A stretch of 64,000 nt of DNA from Mycteria americana (Eukaryota; Chordata; Aves; Ciconiiformes; Ciconiidae): NCBI RefSeq assembly GCF_035582795.1, contig NC_134368.1, positions 33,788,501 to 33,852,500 on the forward strand. Direction: 5' to 3'. Under the pieces are notes generated by a model. The model saw nothing but the letters and a program-made list of their open reading frames with translations, did no database searches and was not told the origin of the DNA. The position numbers and the translations under genes are program-made. How positions within the stretch are numbered: the stretch's first letter is position 1; every line of letters begins with the position of its first letter. Of this stretch, positions 25,801 to 37,300 are shown in pieces.

Positions 25801-28505
25801 AAGACAAGTTTTGATCATCCAAACAAATATTGTTTTGATCCAGCAGGAATATTTTGGTCATGCTATTTAGATGTGTCCTTTTGTTACTGTTAAGCAGTAA
25901 TTGTTATCACAAAATCCAGATGGAGATATTTGGCAACTGTATTCAGGAAATCATTCTAATGGTATTCATTTTCTTTAAGGAAACATGACATGACCTTGCC
26001 GTAAAAAATAGTAAATGTTTACCGGGTTTAACTATTAAGATTTAAGAGAAGCCCAGTTCAATGATCAAATGTATTCAGAAGTGAGGGTCCTTAAATCTTT
26101 TAGAAATCTATTAGAGGATAGAAACTGGTAGTACTAAGTTGTCTGAATTCTATATTATTTTTGCACCACACTTCTAAATATTTTAGTCATAGTTTGTACT
26201 CTTGGTAACCATATGATCGGTCAGCTGTAATGCATTTCACAGGAAGCTTTTCCATCTTTCAGTTCTATGCCTGATTTCTACCACAGCTTGCAACTGAAGT
26301 GGAAAGTGAATAGCAGGAATTTCATTGGAATTTCAAGAAGGATGTCAGTTCTAGGAAGCTTAATCCAAATTCAAGATGTAGGAGTGTTATGCCTTTTATT
26401 TGTCCACAGCAGATGGATTCGGTTATTGACAATATGACAGTGCTTTGAGTGGGTGAGGCAGAAATTGTTCAGAAATTTACAGGAATGGTGCATATTAACA
26501 CTGAGCTGAAGTTACTGTGTAAATATTTTCCTTCTGTTGTGAGACACTTTGTCTTCTAAGCTAGGTGTAGATAGAAGCTCTTGTCTATATTTATAAGTTT
26601 TCTTCAAATCTCTGTTTATTGGTAGTAGTGCACTAACTTGTTTAGTGGACAATTTGTTTAGAAACTAAGATAAAACATTATTAATATCCGCTGGACAGGC
26701 TCCAGATATTATCAATGTTTTTCATTTCCTTTATGCTTTTTTTGTTTGGGGCATTGCTAATCATTTTCCACTTAAAATGCATGGTAGGCTTTCATTTTTT
26801 TTTTTTCTTTTTTTGTTTTTGTTTCCTCTTAGCTGGATAAATCAGTCAATACAGATAGATTTTTTTATATATATATATACACACACACACACGGGTTTGC
26901 CCCAGTCTATATGAAATAGCATTTACCTTTGTGTTGATAGCTGTGAGTTTTTGTCTTCCTGTAATTCTGATCATTTACACGATCTAGGTTTAAAGTGCTT
27001 TAGCCAGACCTCACAGAGAATGTAGCTTTCAGAGTAAAATTTTCATCTAAAATACTCTCGTATAACTGCATATTGGTTGTGGAGGCTGCTAACATGATTT
27101 AGTTTCTTTAAAAGTAATGGGCACTTGAAGTTCTGCTGTTGTACATATGGAGGACAATCCTCATCTGATTTGACATCTTGTGTTTTAGCCCATTCTGTGC
27201 ACAGAAACTAGGCATTCTTAAGTCATTGTGTGCTATGAACTTGAAACATTCACAATAGGATTTAATTTGTCAATGAAATGTGACATCTCAACCTTTTATA
27301 CAGTAGCATTGTGGTTAGAGCGTGTCTGGGAAACTGAAATACTGGGAGAAGTTGATATTAATTTGATTTCTGGGAAATGATATCCTGTTTCACATAAAGT
27401 ATCCTAAAGACTTGGCTGTCTGCTACTTTGGGTGTTTGGATCCTCTTAAGGTGGTCTGTATTATTGTTTAAATTCAAAAAGCAGGCTCCTGCTCTGAAGT
27501 GTGTCAGTTGTTTCCCTCTTGCAACGCATTGTTTGCACTCTGAAATGATATCTGAGTGTGTGAGCTGGATTCTATTACTGAAATTGAACTGAAGTGTGCA
27601 CTCCAGAAATGCACGTAATACTCTCCAATTGCTAATCCACATTCAGTTCTTGGAACCAGTTTAGAATTAGTTTGAAGCAAAATCCTGCAGGGTGTGGGTA
27701 TTAAGGTTTCAGCACCAGCTATTTTGTTCTGCAGACCCATTTGTTTGTATTGCACTATTCACTGGTATCAATCTAGTCAAGCTGTCCTCTTGCACAGGCA
27801 CAGAACTTTGGAGAAGGTTGCAGGATTCACTGGGCCACAGAGGAGCAACGAGAGGGAAGATAATTTTCTAGCTGAATGATGATCGTGCAAAAGAGAGAAG
27901 TCCCGGGTTCCCACAGCTATTTATACGTTTAATCCAATAACTGTTTAATGTAAAACATTGTAATACAATCTGTTCAAGTAGGTTTACTTGTCCACCATCT
28001 GGACATGAGTGCTGCCTGCCAAACGTCTAAGTTGGGGAACACACGGAGGGCAGTGAAAGAAATCAAGGTTACTTTTGAGTAGTGAGTGTTCTCCAGGATA
28101 ACCTCTGTACACTCACTTTATCTAATCTGCCCTCACCTTCTCAGCTGTAACTGCCTCTGTCAGTGGAGGTGGCTGAAGTAAGTAAGTGTAGAATGCACTA
28201 TGCCCAGTGCTCAAAGTGCCCGCCTCTGAACATTTAGAAGTAATGAGGACCTTGCTGGGAACTTAAAGGTGCTCAAATCAGCCTTTTTCTTTTGCTGTTC
28301 TAGGCTGTTTGTATATTACAAGAATGTAGAGCAGGGGGAGATTACACAAAATTTGGGTTGTAAGTACCTGGTGGCAGGCAGGAGAAGCTTGTTCAAATCT
28401 GAAATTGCTAGCTCTGGTCTCAGTTCCTGTTTGCTATAGATCCAGATTCCTCTGTTAACTGCATCTATGTATCTTAGTTAAACTAAGTACTGTGTTACAT
28501 CTACA
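19861..28505. other. Intronic sequence, no gene recognised
   Basis: About 8.6 kb of AT-rich DNA with only short open frames (up to 95 codons). It includes an (AT)n(AC)n microsatellite at 26867-26892, poly-T and poly-A runs (for example 22021-22032 and 26797-26808), and no repeat family I could name. No TUSC3 exon or splice-flanked open frame was recognised. Confidence 0.5.
26867..26892 (+). repeat. Compound (AT)6(AC)7 microsatellite
   Basis: Six AT units run straight into seven AC units, preceded by T6. This is a likely polymorphic marker. Confidence 0.95.
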
Positions 28506-29333
28506 GATACAGGCTGGATCAATGGGCCAAGGCCAACTGTATGAGGTTCAACAAGGCCAAGTGCTGGGTCCTGCACTTGGGTCACAACAACCCCATGCAA
28601 TGCTACAGGCTTGGGGAAGAGTGGCTGGAAAGCTGCCAGGCAGAGAAGGACCTGGGAGTGTTGGTTGACAGCCAGCTGAATATGAGCCAGCAGTGTGCCC
28701 AGGTGGCCAAGAAGGCCAATGGCATCCTGGCTTGTATCAAAAATAGCGTGGCCAGCAGTACTAGGGCAGTGATCATGCCCCTGTACTCGGCACTGGTGAG
28801 GTCACACCTCGAATACTGTGTTGAGTTTTGGGCCCCTCACTACAAGAGAGACATTGAGGTGCTGGAGCGTGTCCAACACACTCAGAGAAGGGCAACAAAG
28901 CTGGTGAAGGGTCTAAAGCACAAGCTTCATGAGGAGCGGCTGAGGGAACTGGGCGTGTTTAACCTGGAGAAGAGGAGGCTGAGGGGGAGACCTTATCGCT
29001 CTCTACAACTACCTGAAAGGAGGTTGTAGTGAGGTGGGTCTTGTTCTCTTTTCCCAAGTAACAAGCCATAAGACAAGAGGAAATGGCCTCAAGTTGCGCC
29101 AGGGGAGGTTTAGATTGGATATTAGGAAAAATTTCTTCACCGAAAGGGTTGTCAAGCATTGGAACAGGCTGCCCAGGGAAGTGGTTGAGTCACCATCCCT
29201 GGAGGTATTTAAAAGACATGTAGATGTGTAGAGGTGCTTAAGGGCATGGTTTCGTGGTGGACTTGGCAGTGCTAGGTTAATGGTTGGACTTGATGATCTT
29301 AACGGTCTTTTCCAACCTAAATGATTCTGATTC
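28506..29333 (+). mobile_element. CR1 LINE, 5'-truncated, ORF2 C-terminus and 3' end
   Basis: CR1 ORF2 encodes an endonuclease and reverse transcriptase that retrotranspose the element by target-primed reverse transcription. This copy keeps the C-terminal part only: a 162-codon open frame from 28541 to 29029 contains the CR1 signatures [33 protein letters not shown] and LEKRRLRG. The rest of the ORF2 tail ([20 protein letters not shown] to [10 protein letters not shown], stop near 29231) is open in another frame. One extra G in the run at 28983-28987 explains the shift. The 3' end has GGACTTGATGATCTTAACGG and CCAACCTAAATGATTCT. The terminus matches neoavian CR1 types. Sense to TUSC3; opposed to the copy at 29871-31328. 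Confidence 0.95.
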
Positions 29334-29870
29334 CTATAGCAAGCAAAAGAGAGTATAGCACAAGATTATAGTGATGGTTGATGTAGTTTATAGGTGGTCA
29401 AATATCACCGTATTTGACTTGGTTTTAATGGAACGCTAGATGGGGGACTAAATCTGATAAGTTTATTTTAGTGCAAAGTATTTTATACTGTAGAAAACAT
29501 GTTAGTAAGTGGGTTAGACCAGAAAACAATGAGGCCTGAAGTCATCCCACTTGAGGCTCTTAGTTGAGATGTTGTTATTGGAGGTTTAGCTACCCTTAGT
29601 ACCATCAGTGGCGGTACTGGTGGAGACAGTTCCACCTATGTAGGAACTGAATGATGTTTCCATCCTCAGACTCTTCATAAATTTAGGATGAATATGCTGA
29701 TGCCTTAGCCATGTTCATTTTACAAGTGAGCTATGTAGGAGAGATTGTAACTCCAAGTATATATTGCATCTTCAGATGCAGTGTAGTTTCATGGAAAGTA
29801 GAATTTTCATCTTTAATTGCATTTTTCTTGTCCCATTGTGTTCAAGCGATATAATTATGGTTGTGTGAGT
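29334..29870. other. Spacer between two opposed CR1 copies
   Basis: About 540 bases of non-repetitive, non-coding sequence; nothing recognised. It would be the loop if the flanking CR1 elements paired in nascent RNA. Confidence 0.6.
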
Positions 29871-31328
29871 GAATCATAGAATCACAGAATACCAGGTTGG
29901 AAGGGACCTCAAGGATCATCTGGTCCAACCTTTCTTGGCAAAAGCATGGTCCAGACAAGATGGCCCAGCGCCCTGTTCAGCCAAATCTTAAAAGTGTCCA
30001 ATATTGGGGAATCCACCACTTCCCTGGGGAGATTATTCCAATGGCTGATTGTTGTCATTGTGAAAAGTTGTCCTCTTGTGCCCAGTTGGAATGCCCCAGG
30101 AGTACCTTGTATGCATTACCCCTTGTCTTTTCTATGTGACTCCTTGTAAAAAGAGGGTCTCCATCTTCTTTGTAGCCACCCTTTAAATACTGGAACGTGG
30201 TGATAAGGTCTCCCCTAAGCCTTCTTTTCTCAAGGCTGAACAAACCCAGTTCTCTCTCAGCCTTTCTTCATATGGCAGGCTTCCCAGTCCTTTGATTGTC
30301 TTTGTGGCCCTTCTCTGGACCCTCTCCAGCCTGTCCATATCTTTTTTGTATAGTGGGGACCAAAACTGAACACAGTATTCCAGATGTGGCCTGACAAATG
30401 CTGAGTAGAGTGGGATAATGACTTCTTTATCTCTGCTGGTGGTGCCCTTGTTGATGCAACCCAGCATCCTGTTGGCTTTCTTTGCCGCAGCAGCAGCACA
30501 CTGTTCACTCATATTGAGCTTGCTGTCCACCAGGACCCCCAGGTCCCTTTCCACAGAGCTGCTCCCCAAGCTGGGTAGATCCCAGCCTGTGCTGCACTCC
30601 TGGATTATGTTTTCCCAGGTGCAAGACCTTACACTTGTCCTTGTTGAACTTCATAAGGTTCTTGTTATAGCCCACTCTTCCAGCCTGTCCAGGTCTTCCT
30701 GCAGGGTGGGTCTCCCTTCCAAAGTGTCTATTTCCCCACTCAGTTTGGTATCATTGGCAAACTTCATCAGGGTATACTTGATCCCATCATCCAGATCACT
30801 TATGAAGATATTAAACAGCATTGATCCCATTATCGATCCCTGGGGGCCCCACTTGTGACAGGTTGCCAGTTTGAAAAGGAGCTATTTACCACCACCCCCT
30901 GGGTGCAGCCTGTCAGCCAGTTCCCCACCCACCACGCAGACCACTTGTCTAGACTGTAACGCATCAGTTTCTCTAGGAGGAGGCTGTGGGAAACTGTATC
31001 AAAAGCCTTGGAGAGATCCAGGTAGACAGTATCCACCGCTCACCCCATATCAACCAAGCAGGTTAGATTGCCATAGAAGGCGATTGGGTTTGTCAAGGAC
31101 GATTTGCCCTTGGTGAATCCATGCTGGCTTTTCCTAGTCACATGCTTCATTTGACTTGTGATAGCCCCCAGGAGGATTCGTTCTGTAACTTTCCCAGGGA
31201 CTGAAGTAAGACTGATGGGCCTGTAATTTCCTGAATCCTCCTTTAAGCCCTTCTTGTAGGTGGGGGTGACATTAGCCTTCTTCCAGTCTTCTGGGATGTC
31301 CCCCCAATCTCCACAACTTCTCAAAGAA
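29871..31328 (-). mobile_element. CR1 LINE, 5'-truncated, reverse-transcriptase part, inactivated
   Basis: On the - strand this covers most of the CR1 reverse transcriptase, the ORF2 tail and the 3' end. Signatures in order: NYRPISLTSVPGKVTERIL (within 31324-31040), QHGFTKGKS, motif A YLDLSKAFDTVSH (about 31025-30985), a frameshifted motif B after VTSGAP near 30850, motif C, then [17 protein letters not shown] and [20 protein letters not shown]. Motif C reads FAND: the codon at 30753-30755 gives Asn where the catalytic FADD/YADD box has Asp. Several frameshifts split the coding region. The 3' terminus, as seen on the + strand, is GAATCATAGAATCACAGAAT then GGTTGGAAGGGACCTCAAGG. The 3' sequence is a different CR1 subgroup from the neighbouring + copy. 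Confidence 0.95.
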
Positions 31329-34300
31329 GTGTATTAGTGTATTCGTCTATTGGCATGTATCTTAAGTGACTTGAAAATCTAGCTGAAGCTGTTCAGTTAT
31401 AGCAACATCATTTTTTTGAGCAATGAATGCATTGTGCTCTCATGCAGAACTCATTCTCGCTTGGCTGTGAGGGAGAAAATTACAAGTTCATTAGCTGATA
31501 CAGCAGCTTTGTTTTCCAAAGTAATTTGAAGTCTGTACTTCTCCCAAGAAGTGAAAATGGAACTTTTCCTGGAAATTTAATGAACTGTTTTGATAGTAAA
31601 AATGTTCTGGAGGAAACACATTTTTACTCAAGTCTTTACAGTGAATCTTGAGTCTACAAAAAGTTTAAGGAATGTGTTTTAAAATGAGCTTAGATTCCAA
31701 CTTTCAGCTGGTTTTCGTCATTAGATCTGTAGTCACTTTTTCTAAGAATGGAAATTGCATAGGCCTTTAGAATTTTCATTTCAGTTTAGTTTTGGAAGTT
31801 AATTTCATAAGGTAAAAATTTAGACTTCATGATATGTTCATGTTTTTATGAGAACACAATGTTATTTTGGTAAACACATCAAATTTTTAGTTTTATAATA
31901 TAAATATTAATTCCACTTCCAGTTTCCTCAATGTGAGTTATTGAGTTATCCACTATAAAGTACCTGAATTTTTAATATTCGAGCCAGAAATTAATGCTGA
32001 GTATGTGTCTTTAAACAGCTGTTTCTTAACACATTTAAACTGTTAGGTTTTTCCTTAAAGCTTCCTAACCACTTGTATGGTCTTGATTTAGCATTTAACA
32101 ATAAACTTATGCTTTAGACTTAATTGCACTGTTTTTATTTAGATCAACATTATGTGCTGGTATGTATGAATAGTCTTTCCTTAAACTACTCAGATCTGAA
32201 ACTACAAAGTAATTATTTTATGTTAAAAGGATTAAGGGCTTTATCTATCACTAGAGATTGTCGGCCTCCTGTTGAACCACAGAATCCATTCATTAATTTA
32301 GCACCATGCTATGTCCTTTGTCTTCTAATGAATGACTTAGCAGGGAAGGTAGTGTTCCGATGCAAGGAACTCCTGCTTAAGGAACTGTGTAATACTTCTG
32401 TCCCTTAATGTACGAGTAATTGCAAGTATGCAAGAACTTCATCTGGATGGCTGACAGAGGAAAAAGGAAAGCTTTCTAAAAGGTTTTGTTGTTTGAAAAT
32501 GTTGAGGTACTAGTCACAGAGAAGAATGCTAAATTTAATGGTTCTATCATATTTTTGTGTGATTTTTTTTTCCACTACACAAATGCTAGGAAACTCTGAC
32601 AATAGTGACCTATAAAACGATGGCATAATAGAATAAAACTATGGAGAATAAATGTCAAAGATGGAAAGAAAGTATGAGTAACTATTAGTAATAAAATGAC
32701 AATGAAATACTGAAAGAAATTCTGAAGAATTTTTACTGAAAGAAAAAGAAGGAAGAGGATGGCTTTGCATATGATGAAAGGAGAGAAGGAAAAATCAACA
32801 GTCTGAACTTGTATCCAAACTTTTGTGACTGGGTAGTTGTGTCATCTGAACCCTTCTGTGTTACAATTTGTCATTTGTAGCAAAGGAGAAAATTGTGAAT
32901 TTTCCTTTATATGAAGTAGGATTTTTATTAATTTGGATTTTTAAATTTTTTTTTTTTGGTGGCAATTCATGCAGAGCAATGCTCTGCTTTGGAACCTTTT
33001 CTTTCTTGTCTTATAGTAGATTGTCCATTAAATTGACAAGATCATGTTGCTACTGTTATCTATGTAAAGTGCTGTAAATATTTGTCTTTGTAGGTATTGA
33101 TTGTCTTTGGTAGGTATTGTTAATGCCCTTAAAATGCACATCTGTTCAGAGAGGCAGGTTGACTGATATTTGGGAAAAAAAAAAAATAGAAATCTCACAA
33201 TTAATGTCTTCATCCTGAGAACAATTTGACCTTGAAACCGAAGTGAGCTTTAATTAATTTCAAGTGAAGTAATGAAACAAGGTACTACTTTCTAATATCC
33301 TTGTAGAAAAAGGAAATTTGCTATCTTACGTTCTCCACTTGAGAGAATCATTGCTAAGTCTGCCACTAATGTTAAAGCATCATCTGGAGACTTGAGGTAT
33401 TTGAATTCAATTGTTAGATGTGTAACCGGTTTCCTGTGTAACTCTGCCCAATCTTCTTTTGTTACTTGTCCATTTTATGAAATGGAAAGGTTGGTACTTC
33501 CCTTTGTTCCTGCTTTTTCCTTTTCATTGCCAAGAAAAGGAACTGTTAAGCAGATAAACTGCTTTTTTTGGTTTTGAGGTATGGCAGCACAAATTCTTTT
33601 TAATCCTTTTTGGAAAAAGTGACAGTCTTTTTTTGGTATGTGCTCTGTGCTATGTAATTCTTCTGTAAATTCAGAAGCTTTAGAAGCCTTCTGTTTTTGA
33701 AAATAAAAATAAAAAAAAAAAAAAGAGGCTACTTGAAAAGCCCACCTTTCAGCCAGTTCAGCTCTCTAATGATTTTGATATTTTAATGCCTTTCTTAGTA
33801 GCATGCAATAAGTGTCAAATTTAGTTAATTTAATTTTGAAAATACAAGTGCTGTAAGTGCTAATGATAGGTTTTGTCAATCTGCAAAAGCACTGTTAAAC
33901 ATATAATTGAAAGGATTTATGCAATTTTATTCTGTATGTTATAAAATTTCGTGAAAGCAGAGGAAACTGAATGTACAAAAAAGTCCATCAAAAATACAGG
34001 GGTGCACATCGTCAAACAAAACCAGCTTCCCCTTATGTCTTTTGAAGCACTATCTGTGATTTTTTTTTAACAGTAGTATATTTGAAAAGAAAAGCCTGAA
34101 GGTCTGGGGTGGTTTGTTTTTTTTTTTCTCTTATAATTTTTGACAATTTTATCAATACCTTTCCTGTTGTGCCATGTTAAAAATGACCTTTTAAGGAAAT
34201 GTAGGAACAAGAATACATCCAGGCTGCTTTATGAATGAATGTGTAATATTCCATACGTACTGTAATAACAGTTGCTTCGAAATACTTAAAACAGCAGTCC

Positions 34301-37300
34301 GAAGAGTAAGTGATTTTTTTGTCATCACTTCTGTATACCACTTGGGTTGTGAAGAAATGTGTATGGGAACTAATAAATTGAAGGAAATTCTGAACTTCTC
34401 TAGAACCAGTTTCCAGGATGCCAAGGACCTGCTAGTAGTGTAGATTCCTTTAGTAGTATTCTGCAGTTCTTTTAATAGAGGAGGATGGATGACAACTCTT
34501 CTGTCCTCTTTCATTCCATCTTTATGCAGATTGTAGGTTTCACATTACTGTAACAAGGACCTGAGTTAAATAATGTAGGTAACATTAATGAAAAAAGGTA
34601 AGAGAGAATATGAGCTCAGGAAAAAGGTTACAGCCCTTTTCGGAAAGGCCTCCTTTTGGCAACGGTTTTTTAAAGTGAATTTCTCTCATTTACCCTTGCT
34701 GCTCTTGGCTGGATATGGAATCACTGTAAGCAAATACTAGAGGAGGCCATCTGGTCCTGAGCTTTCTTCCTCCATCCCACTTCAAACTCTTCACTGTGTA
34801 CATTCAGCAAGCCAACACAATGTTATAATTATACGCTTTTCCCCACCTGCCTTCGAGATAATCTTTTGTATGGATTTAATGTAAGTTTAATGCATTTAAA
34901 ACTGAACTTACAGAATGATTAAATCAAATTTTTGAGTCAGATCTTGCTTACATCTCAGTTATGGTTTTGTTGGAGTTCACTTTTAACAAATGTTAATTTT
35001 TTTTTCCTGCTCATCTGTTTGAAGTGGAAAAAATAACGTGCAGAATGTAAACTTTGAAAGATTCTGATGTTGTCATACAGTCTTGAAAAAGTATTCATGC
35101 AAGGATGCTTATTTTTCTATTTCTACTCGTCTCTAGCCATAGTGCTCACTTTCTTTTATAACATGGTTTACATGTAGTGTAAGCCCCTTTTTGGAATCTC
35201 TTTGGGCTACATAGTATATCATCTCTTGATTAGCCAATTCAACTATATGAAGTAGATTACAGGGGTTTTTTTTGCTATAATGGAGAACTCACATACCAAG
35301 ATAAGCTCAGTGGATTTTGACTGCATATTTGCCATGGGTCAAATATGGTTATCTTCCTGATAAGCATATGGATGAAAGAGGAGGGAAATACTTGTATTTC
35401 TACCAACTGTCTGTCTTGTCTTAGAGGACTGCTGCCAGAGATGTGAACAAGAAAATTGAAATGATGCTTGGAAAGTAGGAAGCAGTATATTTTCCAAATT
35501 AAAAAAAAAAAAAAATGCTGACATAGGACTGAAAACTGATTGTCTGTCCAAATCTTACCCACTATCTCATCCTGCCTTTCAAAGTGACCAAACTAATTTG
35601 CCACCTCCTTTCTAACCATTATTATTTCTCAGAGCTAGGAATAGAATCTAGGCTTCCTGACTATCAGTATTCTCTTGTTGATAGCAAAAGAAAGAAAAAA
35701 AAAATAACTTAAGAGAAATGTTTCATTTCCTCTGGAGGCTGGGCTATGTAGAAATGGCTAGTTACAACATGTGTTGTTCAATAGCATCTAACATATTAAG
35801 GAGTGGTTTTGATCCAGGGCATTCATACTGAGGTCAAAGACATTCAAGACTTCTCAGTTATGGAGTTAGAATTATGATTTGATGGTGTGGAATTCACTCA
35901 ATGCAAGATAAAACAACATGGCTTTTTGGTTTTATCACGTAATTATTGGAACAGTTCGTTGATTGATGCAGTTCGTTCTTATGAACAGTTTGTTCTTTGC
36001 AATTTATGGGTATAGGGTATACAACAGTTTTCAAGACTAGAACTGTCTGATTAGCAAAAAGCAGTAAGGGTTGAGCTTTGGGTTGTGAATTTGAGTGATA
36101 TCCAAAATGGCAGCTGTCCCATATGCATAAATATCCATTGTCAACCTAAGATACATTTTCTTGTCTTTACATACCAGTATTGATGGAAAGTATACTACAC
36201 TTGTCCTAGTATAAGGCAGACTTTTACATCAACAGCTGCCGTTGCTGCAAGGTGTACCTGATTTCCAGATATCCATGAGTGGTGTTTTAGAAAGTGAAGA
36301 TATAGTAACAGTCAAACTCATCTCCACTTGGTCAGTGGCATCATATTTTCTAATTACATGAGTTTATTTTACTGTAATTAATTTCTCAATCAAAGGTTAA
36401 TACTGATGTTTTTATAATTCATATTATAGAATACAAATATGATAATAAGTATGTCTTAGCATTCTTCAAAAGTTTGGTGTAATGCCAGGAATAACTTTTC
36501 TCTTTAATTCCATTGCAGATGTAGATTTTTATGAATTTCTTCTTCAGTTAGAAATATTGCCCCAGTACTGAATTTTTATTTAAATGAATAACAGTAAATT
36601 TTTGTGTCTTTATGTTCACAAGAGGATATTACGTTTGCACAGATTCCTATGAGTATAAACAAAATGAGCAGAAAGGTGTGTGTGCTCTCTTCCAATTTCA
36701 TATTGCCTATATTTTTCCTTATTTCCATTATTTTCAAGTTTGGGATAGATGTCAAGTCCTGTGTCAGTACAAATAACTGCTGTATATAGTGTGCCTCCAG
36801 AAGTCGTAAGGTAGTCATATAAACAGCCATAAGCAATAGCAAAAAGTCATTCTGACCTATAAGCTGTGTTACAGACAGCTTAGAGAAAGTTTCCGCGCTT
36901 TATTGATGCATATTTTTGGGAATGCATCTATTACAGTCCTGTCCCAAAAACTATGATTAGAGGGTGGATAGCCATGAGTTAATATTACACAAAAAAATTC
37001 TCAGATGGATACTCAATGCATCCCCTCTTAAACAAAAGTGCACCTTTGAGTTTGTTGTTAGAAGGTATATGCTAGACTGTTTCAAATTTCCCTTTGTGAA
37101 TGTTCTACTATTCACAGCTGTATTGAGGTGGCTGAGAACTTCAGCAAACTGATTCTGAAATACGGTGAAAAATTCTGCAAACCTCTCAATGTTCAGTTTA
37201 TGCTATGATCTATTTTACTGTTGTCTCAGGTCAAGGGCTGCTGTTGGTTTATTTTTCCTCTGTATTTCCAATATCTTCCTGGTTGGATTTTTTGATAAAT

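Noticed and set aside
28959..29159. Open frame on the - strand opposite the CR1 copy
   Set aside because: Shadow of the CR1 ORF2 tail on the + strand.
30418..31116. Open frames of 81-146 codons on the + strand
   Set aside because: These are the complement of the antisense CR1 reverse-transcriptase region, whose protein motifs are on the - strand.
33705..33726. AATAAAAATA followed by A14, considered as a poly-A tail of a processed pseudogene
   Set aside because: No coding-like sequence upstream and no flanking target duplication seen; more likely a simple A-rich run.
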